Of a DNA stretch of 64,000 nucleotides, positions 53,430-61,772 are shown piece after piece (the stretch's first letter is position 1; each line of letters starts with the position of its first letter). A program made the position numbers and the translations under genes. The stretch spans positions 1 to 64,000 of the forward strand of contig JAVJQA010000030.1 of assembly GCA_040218045.1 (NCBI GenBank), written 5' to 3'. The notes beneath the pieces are model-generated. The model was given only the letters and a program-made list of their open reading frames with translations, had not been told where the DNA came from and searched no databases. The stretch is from Marinoscillum sp040218045 (GTDB lineage: Bacteria; Bacteroidota; Bacteroidia; Cytophagales; Cyclobacteriaceae).

Positions 53430-54187
53430 AAGCCAGGATTAAAATATTAAAGGAAAGGCCATTCGTAAGTGATTACGAAATCGAATCCAAAATGAATTTT
53501 GAAGAGATCTTAAACAGGCACCAGGCACAGTCAACTGGTGGCCAGAAACTGGCGGCGAAAAGTAAAGGACTACTTTACCTGACAGCAACTGTCATAATAG
53601 TATCAGCCACTGTTCTCACCATTTATTTTACAAATAACAATACACTCAGTTACAATCAATTGCCTCCTCCCGTAGAACAACCTGATAAATCAGAGGAGAC
53701 ACCCATCCAAAAACCTAAACCTGATGTAGCTGATTCTGCAACGTTGAATGAACGGGAAATTCCAAAAGAGCCAATCACTACAAAAGAGGAAGCTCCTAAA
53801 ACTATTGTGAAGTCAGAGAACGCTACTGACAAAGAAACGGTACCAAACCAAAAGCAGAAACCTATAGAAAGCGGCTATAAGCCAGCAGAGCCAGTCAGCG
53901 GCTATGAGCATCTCTATGAGTATTTCCATAAAGCATTTCAGGTTTCTGAATTGCCACATCTAGACTCACTAGATGGCACCATCGATATTCAATTTACCAT
54001 AACTGCTAATGGTACCGTAGAGCAAATCACTCTGCAAAACTCTTTAAGAGCTGATTTAGATAAACAAGCTATCCAGATTATTGAACATATGCCTCAGTGG
54101 ACACCGGCGCAGCTCAATGGCAAGCCGATTAAGAGCAGGTTACAAATCCCACTCAGTTTTAGTCCCACAAAATCACCCGAAAAATGA
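53426..54187 (+). CDS. Single-pass membrane protein with TonB-like C-terminus
   Basis: 253 residues, GTG start. A cytoplasmic N-terminus of about 48 residues, one membrane segment (about 49-67, GLLYLTATVIIVSATVLTIYF), a Pro/Lys/Glu-rich linker (about 75-160) and a C-terminal domain (about 165-250) of the TonB type (GTIDIQFTITANGTVEQI, AIQIIEHMPQWTPAQLNG). TonB proteins energise outer-membrane receptors, but this one sits where an anti-sigma factor is usual after an ECF gene. The 48-residue cytoplasmic part could bind the sigma factor. It overlaps both neighbours by four bases. Confidence 0.85.
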   Translation: MKARIKILKERPFVSDYEIESKMNFEEILNRHQAQSTGGQKLAAKSKGLLYLTATVIIVSATVLTIYFTNNNTLSYNQLPPPVEQPDKSEETPIQKPKPDVADSATLNEREIPKEPITTKEEAPKTIVKSENATDKETVPNQKQKPIESGYKPAEPVSGYEHLYEYFHKAFQVSELPHLDSLDGTIDIQFTITANGTVEQITLQNSLRADLDKQAIQIIEHMPQWTPAQLNGKPIKSRLQIPLSFSPTKSPEK

Positions 54188-56601
54188 AAAAGACTCTAAT
54201 TACAATGGTCTTTGTGATTGTGTTTGCTCTAAGTGCATACACTCAACGCTTCATTCCCATTGACTCAATCCGAATAAACTCAATTGGCCAATCAAACGGT
54301 CAAATTGTAGACCTGGATAGTGATCGCTACTTAAACTATCTGGTGGTATATCAGGACTCCTCACAGCTATATACAGGACTAATGATCAATTTTGATTCCG
54401 CTAGCATTGACACCGTTAACCTTCCTCTCTTAAATCAAACGGGTTTTCATTTAACTGACATCAATAACAATTCCCGACCTGATCTAACTTTCAGTACCGG
54501 GAATGAAATGGACTCCCTGTTCATTTATCTTCAGAGTGATTCTCTTTCATTCAGCAGAGTGCCCTATGATACCCTTCCTGTCAGTCATTTAGCGTTCGTA
54601 GATCTTGATCAAAATGGCAAGAAAGATTTAATCTACCAGCAAGGAGAAAATTTATTGATAAAACGTTTTACAGGATCTGGATTTGTACCTTTTGATGATT
54701 CTATAAAAATAGATTCTGTTAAATCATGGATTGCAATCGCCGATTCTCTGAGTAGATCATCCCTGATGGTTATTGGTACAGATTCAACGGACTGGCTGAT
54801 TCGTGCTGTCAATCAAAAATTGTCACTAAAGGATACTTTATTTCAATTCAGGCAATTTGATGAGGTGAAACAATTCGACTATAACAATGATGGAATTTTG
54901 GATTTTCTTGCAGCTGGAAATACTGCCAATGGATTCGAAATCAAGATTTTCGATAGAGATACAATCATTCAAATTGCCCAAATGGATTCTTTGGATTATT
55001 ACGAGCTGTTTGCAGCAGACCTTAATTCCGACGGGCTTGAAGATATCAATCTTTCAGGTGGCAATCGGGACACTGTTGGGTTGATACGGAAGTTCTATAA
55101 CCTGGGAAATCAACAGTTCAGTATGGATTCCCTCTATGCTTTCGCAAATAAGGTGTCTATCAGTTTTGGCGACCCTGATTTTGACGGTGACCTGGATCAA
55201 ATCGTTCACCTTGTGTCTGATTCAAGTACTGTGATCATTAGGTATATAAACACTACAGAAGAAACCAACTTACCTCCTGAAATTGTAGAAAAGCACTATC
55301 AATTCAGCATGGTCAAAGGATTGGCCATAGCCTGGCAAGATGCCCTGGATGACCTGACTCCAGCCGAAGCGCTTACTTATGGGGTGTTTGTAGGGGAATC
55401 TGAAGGAACCGCTGAGGTACTTTCACCTAACTTTTTACCTATTGATCCGAACCGTTTTATACCTTCTAAAGGCAATAGTGGGCCTAACAATAGCATTAAA
55501 CTATCCAGTATAGCACCAGGAGTCTATGCCTATGGAATACAATCCATTGATAATTCACTGTATTACCTAAGCCCGGATTGTGAGGGATTCGGCAGCAGGT
55601 TTGGGCTTAATGGAGTAATAGCAAGGGGGACTGTAGAAGTTTGTGACACGGTTAAGCTCAAGGAGCAATATTATTGTCTGGGTGAAGAGGTCAATATAGA
55701 ATTTTCGGAACCTAAGCCTATCTACTCTGTATCCAAAGGCTTTCTCGGTGAGATCACCAGCTACTCCACTATTCTCATAGAATCAGACACACTGTATGTA
55801 GGTAATCTTACCTGTAATGATACTTCTGCTTATGCATTGAACGTAATCAAACCTTCTAATCTAATCCAGCCAACAGATACCATAGTTTGTAAAGGATCAG
55901 AATTAGCCCTGTTCATTGATGGTATTGACAGGATCCAATGGTCTTCGCTCTCAGGTGACATTTTATCTAATGAACCACTTCTTGCATTTGAGGCTAATCA
56001 AAACGGACAAATCTATGTGGAAGCTTTTCGAAAGAAGTGTGCCATACGAGACACTCTCTACTATTCTGTAAGTATACCAACGAATATCAATCTGAACAGT
56101 ACACTGACCATCACCAAGGGAGATCTGGTTAATTACACATTCCCGGAGATTTATACTTACAGTTGGAGTCCGGAAACAGGAGTGGAAAACCCACAAAGCA
56201 ATCAACCAACAATAGCCAGCAGATCCTCCAGAAGCTATGTCATGACTACCTCTGACTCACTAAACTGCGAAATTAATGACACCATTCAGGTAACTGTGGT
56301 AGATCAGGCATGGTTACCTGATCTCTTCACACCGAATGGCGATGGTAACAATGACCTATTAAAAGTGTATGGTTTGTCCAATGTTTCTGATTTTCATTTC
56401 TCAATATTCTCCAGGGAGGGCGTGAAGGTCTATGAAACCAGCAATATCTCAGAGATCAGCAACAGCGGCTGGGATGGCAAAAAAGGAGGTAAGGATCTCC
56501 CGGTAGGTGTCTATACATGGCAGGTTACCGGTGTGCTGGATGACAACTCTCAGGTAAAACTTAATGGACAATCAAAAGGGGTTATTTACCTGATGAAATA
56601 A
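54184..56601 (+). CDS. FG-GAP/VCBS-like surface protein with type B T9SS domain
   Basis: 805 residues with a signal peptide (about 1-20). The first ~370 residues contain FG-GAP/VCBS-like repeats with Asp/Asn-rich loops such as DLDQNGKKDL, DYNNDGILDF and DLNSDGLEDI, which suggest a calcium-binding beta-propeller. Two or more Ig-like beta domains follow (about 385-690). The last ~90 residues (LPDLFTPNGDGNNDLLKVYG to GVIYLMK) are a gliding-motility-associated C-terminal (type B) domain that directs T9SS export. Such proteins are presented on the cell surface with a PorP/SprF-type partner; the gene for one follows after 5 bases. Confidence 0.88.
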   Translation: MKKTLITMVFVIVFALSAYTQRFIPIDSIRINSIGQSNGQIVDLDSDRYLNYLVVYQDSSQLYTGLMINFDSASIDTVNLPLLNQTGFHLTDINNNSRPDLTFSTGNEMDSLFIYLQSDSLSFSRVPYDTLPVSHLAFVDLDQNGKKDLIYQQGENLLIKRFTGSGFVPFDDSIKIDSVKSWIAIADSLSRSSLMVIGTDSTDWLIRAVNQKLSLKDTLFQFRQFDEVKQFDYNNDGILDFLAAGNTANGFEIKIFDRDTIIQIAQMDSLDYYELFAADLNSDGLEDINLSGGNRDTVGLIRKFYNLGNQQFSMDSLYAFANKVSISFGDPDFDGDLDQIVHLVSDSSTVIIRYINTTEETNLPPEIVEKHYQFSMVKGLAIAWQDALDDLTPAEALTYGVFVGESEGTAEVLSPNFLPIDPNRFIPSKGNSGPNNSIKLSSIAPGVYAYGIQSIDNSLYYLSPDCEGFGSRFGLNGVIARGTVEVCDTVKLKEQYYCLGEEVNIEFSEPKPIYSVSKGFLGEITSYSTILIESDTLYVGNLTCNDTSAYALNVIKPSNLIQPTDTIVCKGSELALFIDGIDRIQWSSLSGDILSNEPLLAFEANQNGQIYVEAFRKKCAIRDTLYYSVSIPTNINLNSTLTITKGDLVNYTFPEIYTYSWSPETGVENPQSNQPTIASRSSRSYVMTTSDSLNCEINDTIQVTVVDQAWLPDLFTPNGDGNNDLLKVYGLSNVSDFHFSIFSREGVKVYETSNISEISNSGWDGKKGGKDLPVGVYTWQVTGVLDDNSQVKLNGQSKGVIYLMK

Positions 56602-56606
56602 TCACT

Positions 56607-58082
56607 ATGCGCAAAGGCCTAACCTGTATCCTGTTTTTTATCAGCTTTGCCATAAGTGCTCAGTTTAGCCAGTTCAACCTTACGGATATCAGAGTCAATC
56701 CAGCTTTCAGTCCGATCTATGAAGATGCTGCTTTACATATGCTTTACAGAAGTCAATTTCTGAATGGAAACAGCCGGGTAAACACATCTTATGTTCAGGG
56801 AATTTACCCATTCAAGCTATCCAATTCACTCCGGGCTGGAGCACAAATCACGGCAATGGACGACCGGTTTGGCATTGCCGGAATCTATCGATCCAACTTT
56901 GTGGGGTTAGGTGGTGCATTAAATATAAAAACTTCCAGGACTGATTTCCTGGGTCTTGGGTTCAATGCAAATTTCAAGCACAGCTTTGCTTCTTTGGGTG
57001 GCTTGAATACCGGGTCTCAATTTATAGTAGACCGGGGCTTTATGGGATCAGACAGTAATGAACCTCTTGAGGACATAGACAATTCTTACATTACCGGAGA
57101 CCTTGGATTCATCTGGGAAAAAACCACCGAACGCTATGAAAAAATGGGCTACCTAGCCTTGGCCATGTACAACTTCACCAGACCCAACGAGTCCTTTTAT
57201 GAGAGTGACATTCGAATCAATCCAACCTATATCCTTAATACAGAATGGTGCCTGATGAGAACCAACAGAATGACCCTCTCTCCTAACCTGATGATTAGAA
57301 AAACGGGTGCTAAAAGTGTATTAGCCACAGGTGTCAATGTCAATTATTCCATTAGCCATAGCAGAAGAGAAAGTAAGGATTTAATGATCGGTGTACGATA
57401 CTTCTCTACTGGGATCGGTTCGCTCTCACTGCAGTATAACACCTCCTGGATTGGGTATGCCGTTAATTTTGACATGCCCCTGAAGCGAAATGGCTATGGA
57501 AGTGCTTTTGAAGTGGGGCTGATTTTCAGGAAGGAAGTAGCACCAAGGAAGTATAGAAAAAAGAGCAGTTACCTGTTCAGGTCACGAGTGACCACTCCCC
57601 TTGACTCAACCCAAACTGTAGAAAACGAAATCGCGGCTGAAGCCGGAGATCCTGAAGTGAAACCTGACACGACAAGCGCTTCACCTGGCAAAAGTCATCT
57701 CCTATATATTACCCCTGGTCAAATCGTGAATTTAAGACCAATAGAGCTCGATGATACCCTCCGTTTCAACTTTCCAACAGATGGTATATTCTTAGAGGAA
57801 AGCTATGAAGACGTGTTAAAACTTGTTGTAGAATACCTTGAAAACCATGATGATTACTACGTGACGTTAACAGGCCATACTGATGATGTGGGCCATACCT
57901 CCTACAACCAACGCCTAGGTCATAAAAGGGCTGCAGAAGTTGCTGGTTTTTTACTCGATAGAGGGGTTGATTGGGGCAGGATCTTCATAGAAAGTGAAGG
58001 TGAATCAAGTCCACTTGCTCCCAACACCACAGAAGAAAACAGGGCCAGGAACCGTAGAGTGGATATGACATTTTCATACTAA
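56607..58082 (+). CDS. PorP/SprF-family outer-membrane protein fused to an OmpA domain
   Basis: 491 residues with a signal peptide (about 1-19). The N-terminal ~300 residues form a PorP/SprF barrel (FSQFNLTDIRVNPAFSPIYED), a family that helps T9SS type B proteins attach to the surface. A linker of about 40 residues leads to an OmpA C-terminal domain (about 385-490) with TGHTDDVGHTSYNQRLGHKR and NRARNRRVDM, the residues that bind peptidoglycan. The fusion would anchor the barrel to the cell wall. Last gene of the sigma-factor operon. Confidence 0.9.
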   Translation: MRKGLTCILFFISFAISAQFSQFNLTDIRVNPAFSPIYEDAALHMLYRSQFLNGNSRVNTSYVQGIYPFKLSNSLRAGAQITAMDDRFGIAGIYRSNFVGLGGALNIKTSRTDFLGLGFNANFKHSFASLGGLNTGSQFIVDRGFMGSDSNEPLEDIDNSYITGDLGFIWEKTTERYEKMGYLALAMYNFTRPNESFYESDIRINPTYILNTEWCLMRTNRMTLSPNLMIRKTGAKSVLATGVNVNYSISHSRRESKDLMIGVRYFSTGIGSLSLQYNTSWIGYAVNFDMPLKRNGYGSAFEVGLIFRKEVAPRKYRKKSSYLFRSRVTTPLDSTQTVENEIAAEAGDPEVKPDTTSASPGKSHLLYITPGQIVNLRPIELDDTLRFNFPTDGIFLEESYEDVLKLVVEYLENHDDYYVTLTGHTDDVGHTSYNQRLGHKRAAEVAGFLLDRGVDWGRIFIESEGESSPLAPNTTEENRARNRRVDMTFSY

Positions 58083-58103
58083 TCCACTCTACCCCAAAGG
58101 ACA

Positions 58104-58736
58104 TTAATCCTGAACTAATTGTGCCTCCAAACTTTCAATTTGCACAATTACGGGATTGATGTCCTTTTTAACTGCCCTGCGGTTCAACCATACCACGTAG
58201 ATATTAAATAGGGCTATACCCACAATGCAAATCAGCTTTCCCGAGGTGTCATAAGGAAGTCCTGATAAAAACCCCGGATCCCAGTTGTAGTCAGCAGGAT
58301 TTACTAAACCATATAAAAAAAGAATATTCATAATGAATGGAGGTAATACATACCAGTAGAGCACATTATTCAACATTTTTGCCTGAACCTGCATGAATTC
58401 CTTCTGCGCTTTTAGTTTGTCTACATAGGGCAGCGTATGATCTGGCTCCATATTTTTCTGAGCAGACTTCAGTCGGTAGATCACATATCCAAACCAAATG
58501 ATGGCTATTCCGCAGGCAATTTTGGTCATTGGGAATGGGATCTCAAAACCCAGGTATCCAAACAAACCCATACCCAGTACAGAAGCAGTGATTTCAACTG
58601 TATCACGGTTTTTGATCCTTTTCTCTATTGATTTTATTTTACTTTTCATTTCCATCATTAAAAGTGACAAATCAAGCTTCACCAGGTCCTCGTGGCTAGC
58701 TCCTTTCCAAATTGTTCTTATGTCCTGTTCATTCAT
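58104..58736 (-). CDS. Predicted anti-sigma-type membrane protein
   Basis: About 210 residues from the ATG at 58736, which overlaps the sigma-factor stop by 8 bases. The N-terminal ~60 residues are cytoplasmic and charged; four hydrophobic segments follow (about 60-75, 80-98, 135-155, 175-195). No zinc-binding anti-sigma motif. Placed after an ECF sigma factor, it is most likely the protein that holds it at the membrane, as many Bacteroidota sigma factors have such partners. Family not recognised. Confidence 0.7.
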   Translation of the reverse strand: MNEQDIRTIWKGASHEDLVKLDLSLLMMEMKSKIKSIEKRIKNRDTVEITASVLGMGLFGYLGFEIPFPMTKIACGIAIIWFGYVIYRLKSAQKNMEPDHTLPYVDKLKAQKEFMQVQAKMLNNVLYWYVLPPFIMNILFLYGLVNPADYNWDPGFLSGLPYDTSGKLICIVGIALFNIYVVWLNRRAVKKDINPVIVQIESLEAQLVQD

Positions 58737-59235
58737 AGTCATTGAGTTTTGATGTAATACAACCAAATAATTTCGCCCTGATACGCTTCATTTTTACGGC
58801 CACATGGTTTTCAGTAAGCCCGAGAATAGTGGCCATTTCACTGTAGGGCAGTTCTTCCAAATACAATACAATCAGGGATTTGTCTGCTTCATTGAGCCCT
58901 TTGATACATGCCTTCAGTGCTTCAAACCGAGCCTGGTCCTCATCATCTGCTACCGCATGTGAGAAAGAAACACCCTCTAGCTGGACGGTCTTTTTCTTCT
59001 CGTACCTGAGTTTGGAACTCATGCACACATTCAGCGCTATTCGGTAAATCCAGGTGTTGATGGAGGCGTTGCCTTTATAAGATTCAAGGGACTTCCATAC
59101 CTGGAAAACCACCTCCTGAAATAAATCTTCAGGTTCCAGTGGTTCAACCGCATAAATCCTACAAATCCGGAAAACAGCTTCCTTATTAGCAGAAATGGCA
59201 CTTTCAAAAGTGTGTTCAGTTGAATTTTGCATCAT
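58729..59235 (-). CDS. ECF-type RNA polymerase sigma factor
   Basis: About 168 residues from the ATG at 59235; a TTG at 59250 is in frame. Region 2 (about 15-85) contains EDLFQEVVFQVWKSLESYKG and SINTWIYRIALNVC; region 4 (about 115-160) contains LPYSEMATILGLTENHVAVKMKRIRAKLF. Without an extracytoplasmic signal transducer of the FecA type nearby, its partner is probably the membrane protein downstream. Target genes unknown. Confidence 0.92.
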   Translation of the reverse strand: MMQNSTEHTFESAISANKEAVFRICRIYAVEPLEPEDLFQEVVFQVWKSLESYKGNASINTWIYRIALNVCMSSKLRYEKKKTVQLEGVSFSHAVADDEDQARFEALKACIKGLNEADKSLIVLYLEELPYSEMATILGLTENHVAVKMKRIRAKLFGCITSKLNDYE

Positions 59236-59295
59236 TACTCTCTTAGTCAATCAAACTAAGAAAATATGACAAGCGTGATCGAAAAAAAATGAAAT

Positions 59296-60135
59296 TTATC
59301 GGATCCGCAAGTTTGGATTCATTGGATCCTGTTTTAGAAGCCGTACAGTAACTTCATAAAGGCCAGTATGATATTCCCTCAGTTGTTGACTTTGCTCGAA
59401 GAACACCTCTACAAGTACTGCGAAGAATTCATGGTAGTGTGATGCCGCATATGATCTTAGTAATGAAGGATGCCCAAGTGTTATTCGCTCACTCTCTTCC
59501 ATGGTATATTGATTTAATAATTCAATATCTTCCCATGCAAAATACCCGTACTCAGCATTCAAAATCATATTTTCAAGCCGCAAGGCATGGGCCATTTCAT
59601 GGAGTCCAAGATTTCTGCCATTGTCAGGTACCGTATATCCTTCCAGAAAATGTGTCCAACTTAAAAAGATATGCCCATTTTTATGAACTTCTCCAAAATT
59701 AAACTGTTGCATGCCCTGTGAAAAGTAAAAGTCTGGGTATACATGAATGTATTTAAAAGTCTGAAAATAGATGCCTGGCAATCCAAATGTCAACTGAATA
59801 GCTGAGGCGGCAATCAGGGCTTTCATTTCTGGGGTCACTACTTCCAACCCTTCTTCAGGAATGAACTCCTTTTGATTTATAAATTTTTGAACCCTGTTTT
59901 CAAATAGTGTCTTATTCCTGGGGCTGAGGCTTTTGTAATAATCGAATACCTGAACAAGAACTTCCTTGTATACAGGCTCAATCTTTCGCAAGATTAAATA
60001 TCTATTGATTGGATTCTTTAACAAGTAATATATTAAGGTTTTAATGCCCACTAGAATTTCATAGATGTGCACAAGGACTTTGCCTAGTAATGCCAGAAAA
60101 ATAATCACTCCACAAATAATCCAAAGCATGTTCAT
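59296..60135 (-). CDS. MtfA-like zinc peptidase, copy 1
   Basis: 279 residues with an N-terminal membrane segment (about 3-24). Zinc motif HEMAH at about 179-183 (LGLHEMAHALRLENM), with a later Glu in YHEFFAVLVEVFFE as the likely third ligand region. This is the M90 (MtfA) fold, related to the anthrax-lethal-factor family. MtfA in E. coli binds the Mlc repressor and frees sugar-transport genes; here the role is unknown. It lies next to a second copy (60150-61019). Confidence 0.82.
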   Translation of the reverse strand: MNMLWIICGVIIFLALLGKVLVHIYEILVGIKTLIYYLLKNPINRYLILRKIEPVYKEVLVQVFDYYKSLSPRNKTLFENRVQKFINQKEFIPEEGLEVVTPEMKALIAASAIQLTFGLPGIYFQTFKYIHVYPDFYFSQGMQQFNFGEVHKNGHIFLSWTHFLEGYTVPDNGRNLGLHEMAHALRLENMILNAEYGYFAWEDIELLNQYTMEESERITLGHPSLLRSYAASHYHEFFAVLVEVFFEQSQQLREYHTGLYEVTVRLLKQDPMNPNLRIR

Positions 60136-60149
60136 ATAAGCAAATTACC

Positions 60150-61019
60150 TCACAAACAGCATTTCTTAAATTTAACTCCACTCCCACATGGACAGGGAGC
60201 ATTTCTACTTATAGTGGTCGGAATTTTGTAGGATTCCATATCGATTGTCAAGTGTGGATCCTGATGAAATATCCGGGACAGCATTTCATACAATGCTGGT
60301 TCTTTGCTTTTCAGCAGGTGTGGAGTTTCGAAAAAATACTCCGCTGCTACAGCAAAAAACTCCTTTTGATTGTAGGCCGCATATTCGTTGATCCCGTTCT
60401 TTCTTCTTCTGATCTCATCGGTTTTCTTTTTGATCAGTCCCAGCCATGGGATGCTATGAGTATTATCATTGAAACCAGGAGGAATTCCATCAATCACTCC
60501 ATCCTCTTTATCAAAGAGATGTACAAACTCATGAATGCCCACATTTCGCTTATCAGTGGTCATCTCAAACCCACTATGCAATGCTGGTTTAGACAGGATG
60601 ACTTTACCTTCCATCGCCCCACTCCCCACCATGCCGGTAATGATCTCTTCTTGACTACCAATGTTAAAGTTTCGATCAAAGGAAGACGGGTAAAGCAAGA
60701 CTTCATCCAGATGGCTGTAAGTCCACGCAGGAAAACCAAAAAGAGGAATCACCGCACTGCTTGCTACCAGTAATCTATCAGTTAAAGTGACTTTAGTCTG
60801 TACGCCTGAAATGCCCACATCACTTAGGAAATTTTTGAGATCTGACTCAAACTGTGCTTTTTGGGGATCATCCAGGTTTTGATAAAAGTGGACCTTCTCC
60901 TGCAGAATCTCTTTCCATCTCTGGGGAACCTGAAGGATCTCAGCCTTGTCTGACCTCAACAGCCTCCAGCAGAAATAAAACAAGCCGATGACGACTACTG
61001 AGATAAGGACTAGAATCAT
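60150..61019 (-). CDS. MtfA-like zinc peptidase with SEC-C tail, copy 2
   Basis: 289 residues, first membrane segment about 2-18. Zinc motif HEFVH at about 163-167 (VGIHEFVHLFDKED), later NQKEFFAVAAEYFFE. The last ~18 residues (APCPCGSGVKFKKCC) form a SEC-C zinc motif, also found at the end of SecA and many unrelated proteins, where it binds partners. Tandem paralog of copy 1, 14 bases upstream of it on the same strand, probably one transcript. The membrane anchor with the SEC-C tail is noteworthy. Confidence 0.85.
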   Translation of the reverse strand: MILVLISVVVIGLFYFCWRLLRSDKAEILQVPQRWKEILQEKVHFYQNLDDPQKAQFESDLKNFLSDVGISGVQTKVTLTDRLLVASSAVIPLFGFPAWTYSHLDEVLLYPSSFDRNFNIGSQEEIITGMVGSGAMEGKVILSKPALHSGFEMTTDKRNVGIHEFVHLFDKEDGVIDGIPPGFNDNTHSIPWLGLIKKKTDEIRRRKNGINEYAAYNQKEFFAVAAEYFFETPHLLKSKEPALYEMLSRIFHQDPHLTIDMESYKIPTTISRNAPCPCGSGVKFKKCCL

Positions 61020-61052
61020 TTGGCAATAATAAACACAAGCAATATCTTTTGG

Positions 61053-61475
61053 TTAATCAAGGTCAAAAGCTATCATCCATTCAATTCCGTATTGATCACG
61101 AAACATACCAAAATAAGCACATGATGGGCTTTCCTCAATCGGCATTTCAATTTGCCCGCCTACCGAAAGTCCATTGAATAATTTGATTGCTTCCTCTTTG
61201 CTTTCTGCACTGATTGAAATTTTGCTCCTGTTTTCGTTTTCATTTGTAGGCCCCATACTTTCCGGTACATCATTTGCCAATAAGCTGTTTTGGCCAATAG
61301 GTAAAGCAATGTGCATGATTTTATTGGCCTCATGCTCTGGCACCGGGAATTCCGGACTTGACAGGTCTTTGAAACGGATAATTTTGGTGAACTCACCACC
61401 AAAAACTGATTTGTAAAATATGAATGCTTCTTCGGTATTTCCGTTGAAGTTGATGTGGGGATTGATCTGTGCCAT
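61053..61475 (-). CDS. VOC-family (PhnB/glyoxalase-like) protein
   Basis: 140 residues, the length of a single PhnB/VOC domain. It begins NPHINFNGNTEEAFIFYKSVFGGEF and ends QYGIEWMIAFD, the typical start and finish. The fold binds a metal through His/Glu at fixed sites; the substrate is unknown. Relatives are used as glyoxalase, dioxygenase and 3-demethylubiquinone methyltransferase-like enzymes. Stands alone; 33 bases downstream is the MtfA-like copy 2. Confidence 0.9.
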   Translation of the reverse strand: MAQINPHINFNGNTEEAFIFYKSVFGGEFTKIIRFKDLSSPEFPVPEHEANKIMHIALPIGQNSLLANDVPESMGPTNENENRSKISISAESKEEAIKLFNGLSVGGQIEMPIEESPSCAYFGMFRDQYGIEWMIAFDLD

Positions 61476-61772
61476 CGTGATAACAATTCATTTAGTATGT
61501 ATCCAAATGTACCGCTTAGCTATAAAATAAATAAGGTATAATCACGTCAATAAAAGAGGCAGATTGCGACAGGGTTTACATGGGAATTATTATGGTGAAT
61601 GGTTGTAAGTTGTTAATTGCAACGATTAGAGTGAGAAGAGTAGCGGATTGTGTTGAACTTTTTGTCTTGTTATTAGAAAAATGAAACGAATCACAAGCAT
61701 TCAGTTTACGGCCATATAGACTATTATTCTTATAGAGTGTTGGCATCGTGTTTTAAGTATAACTTCAGACAG
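61476..61772. other. Intergenic region between VOC and hydrolase genes
   Basis: 297 bases between two minus-strand genes: the VOC gene starts at its left edge and the serine hydrolase gene ends at its right edge. It should hold the VOC promoter. No clear repeat, gene or strong hairpin was seen. Confidence 0.4.
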
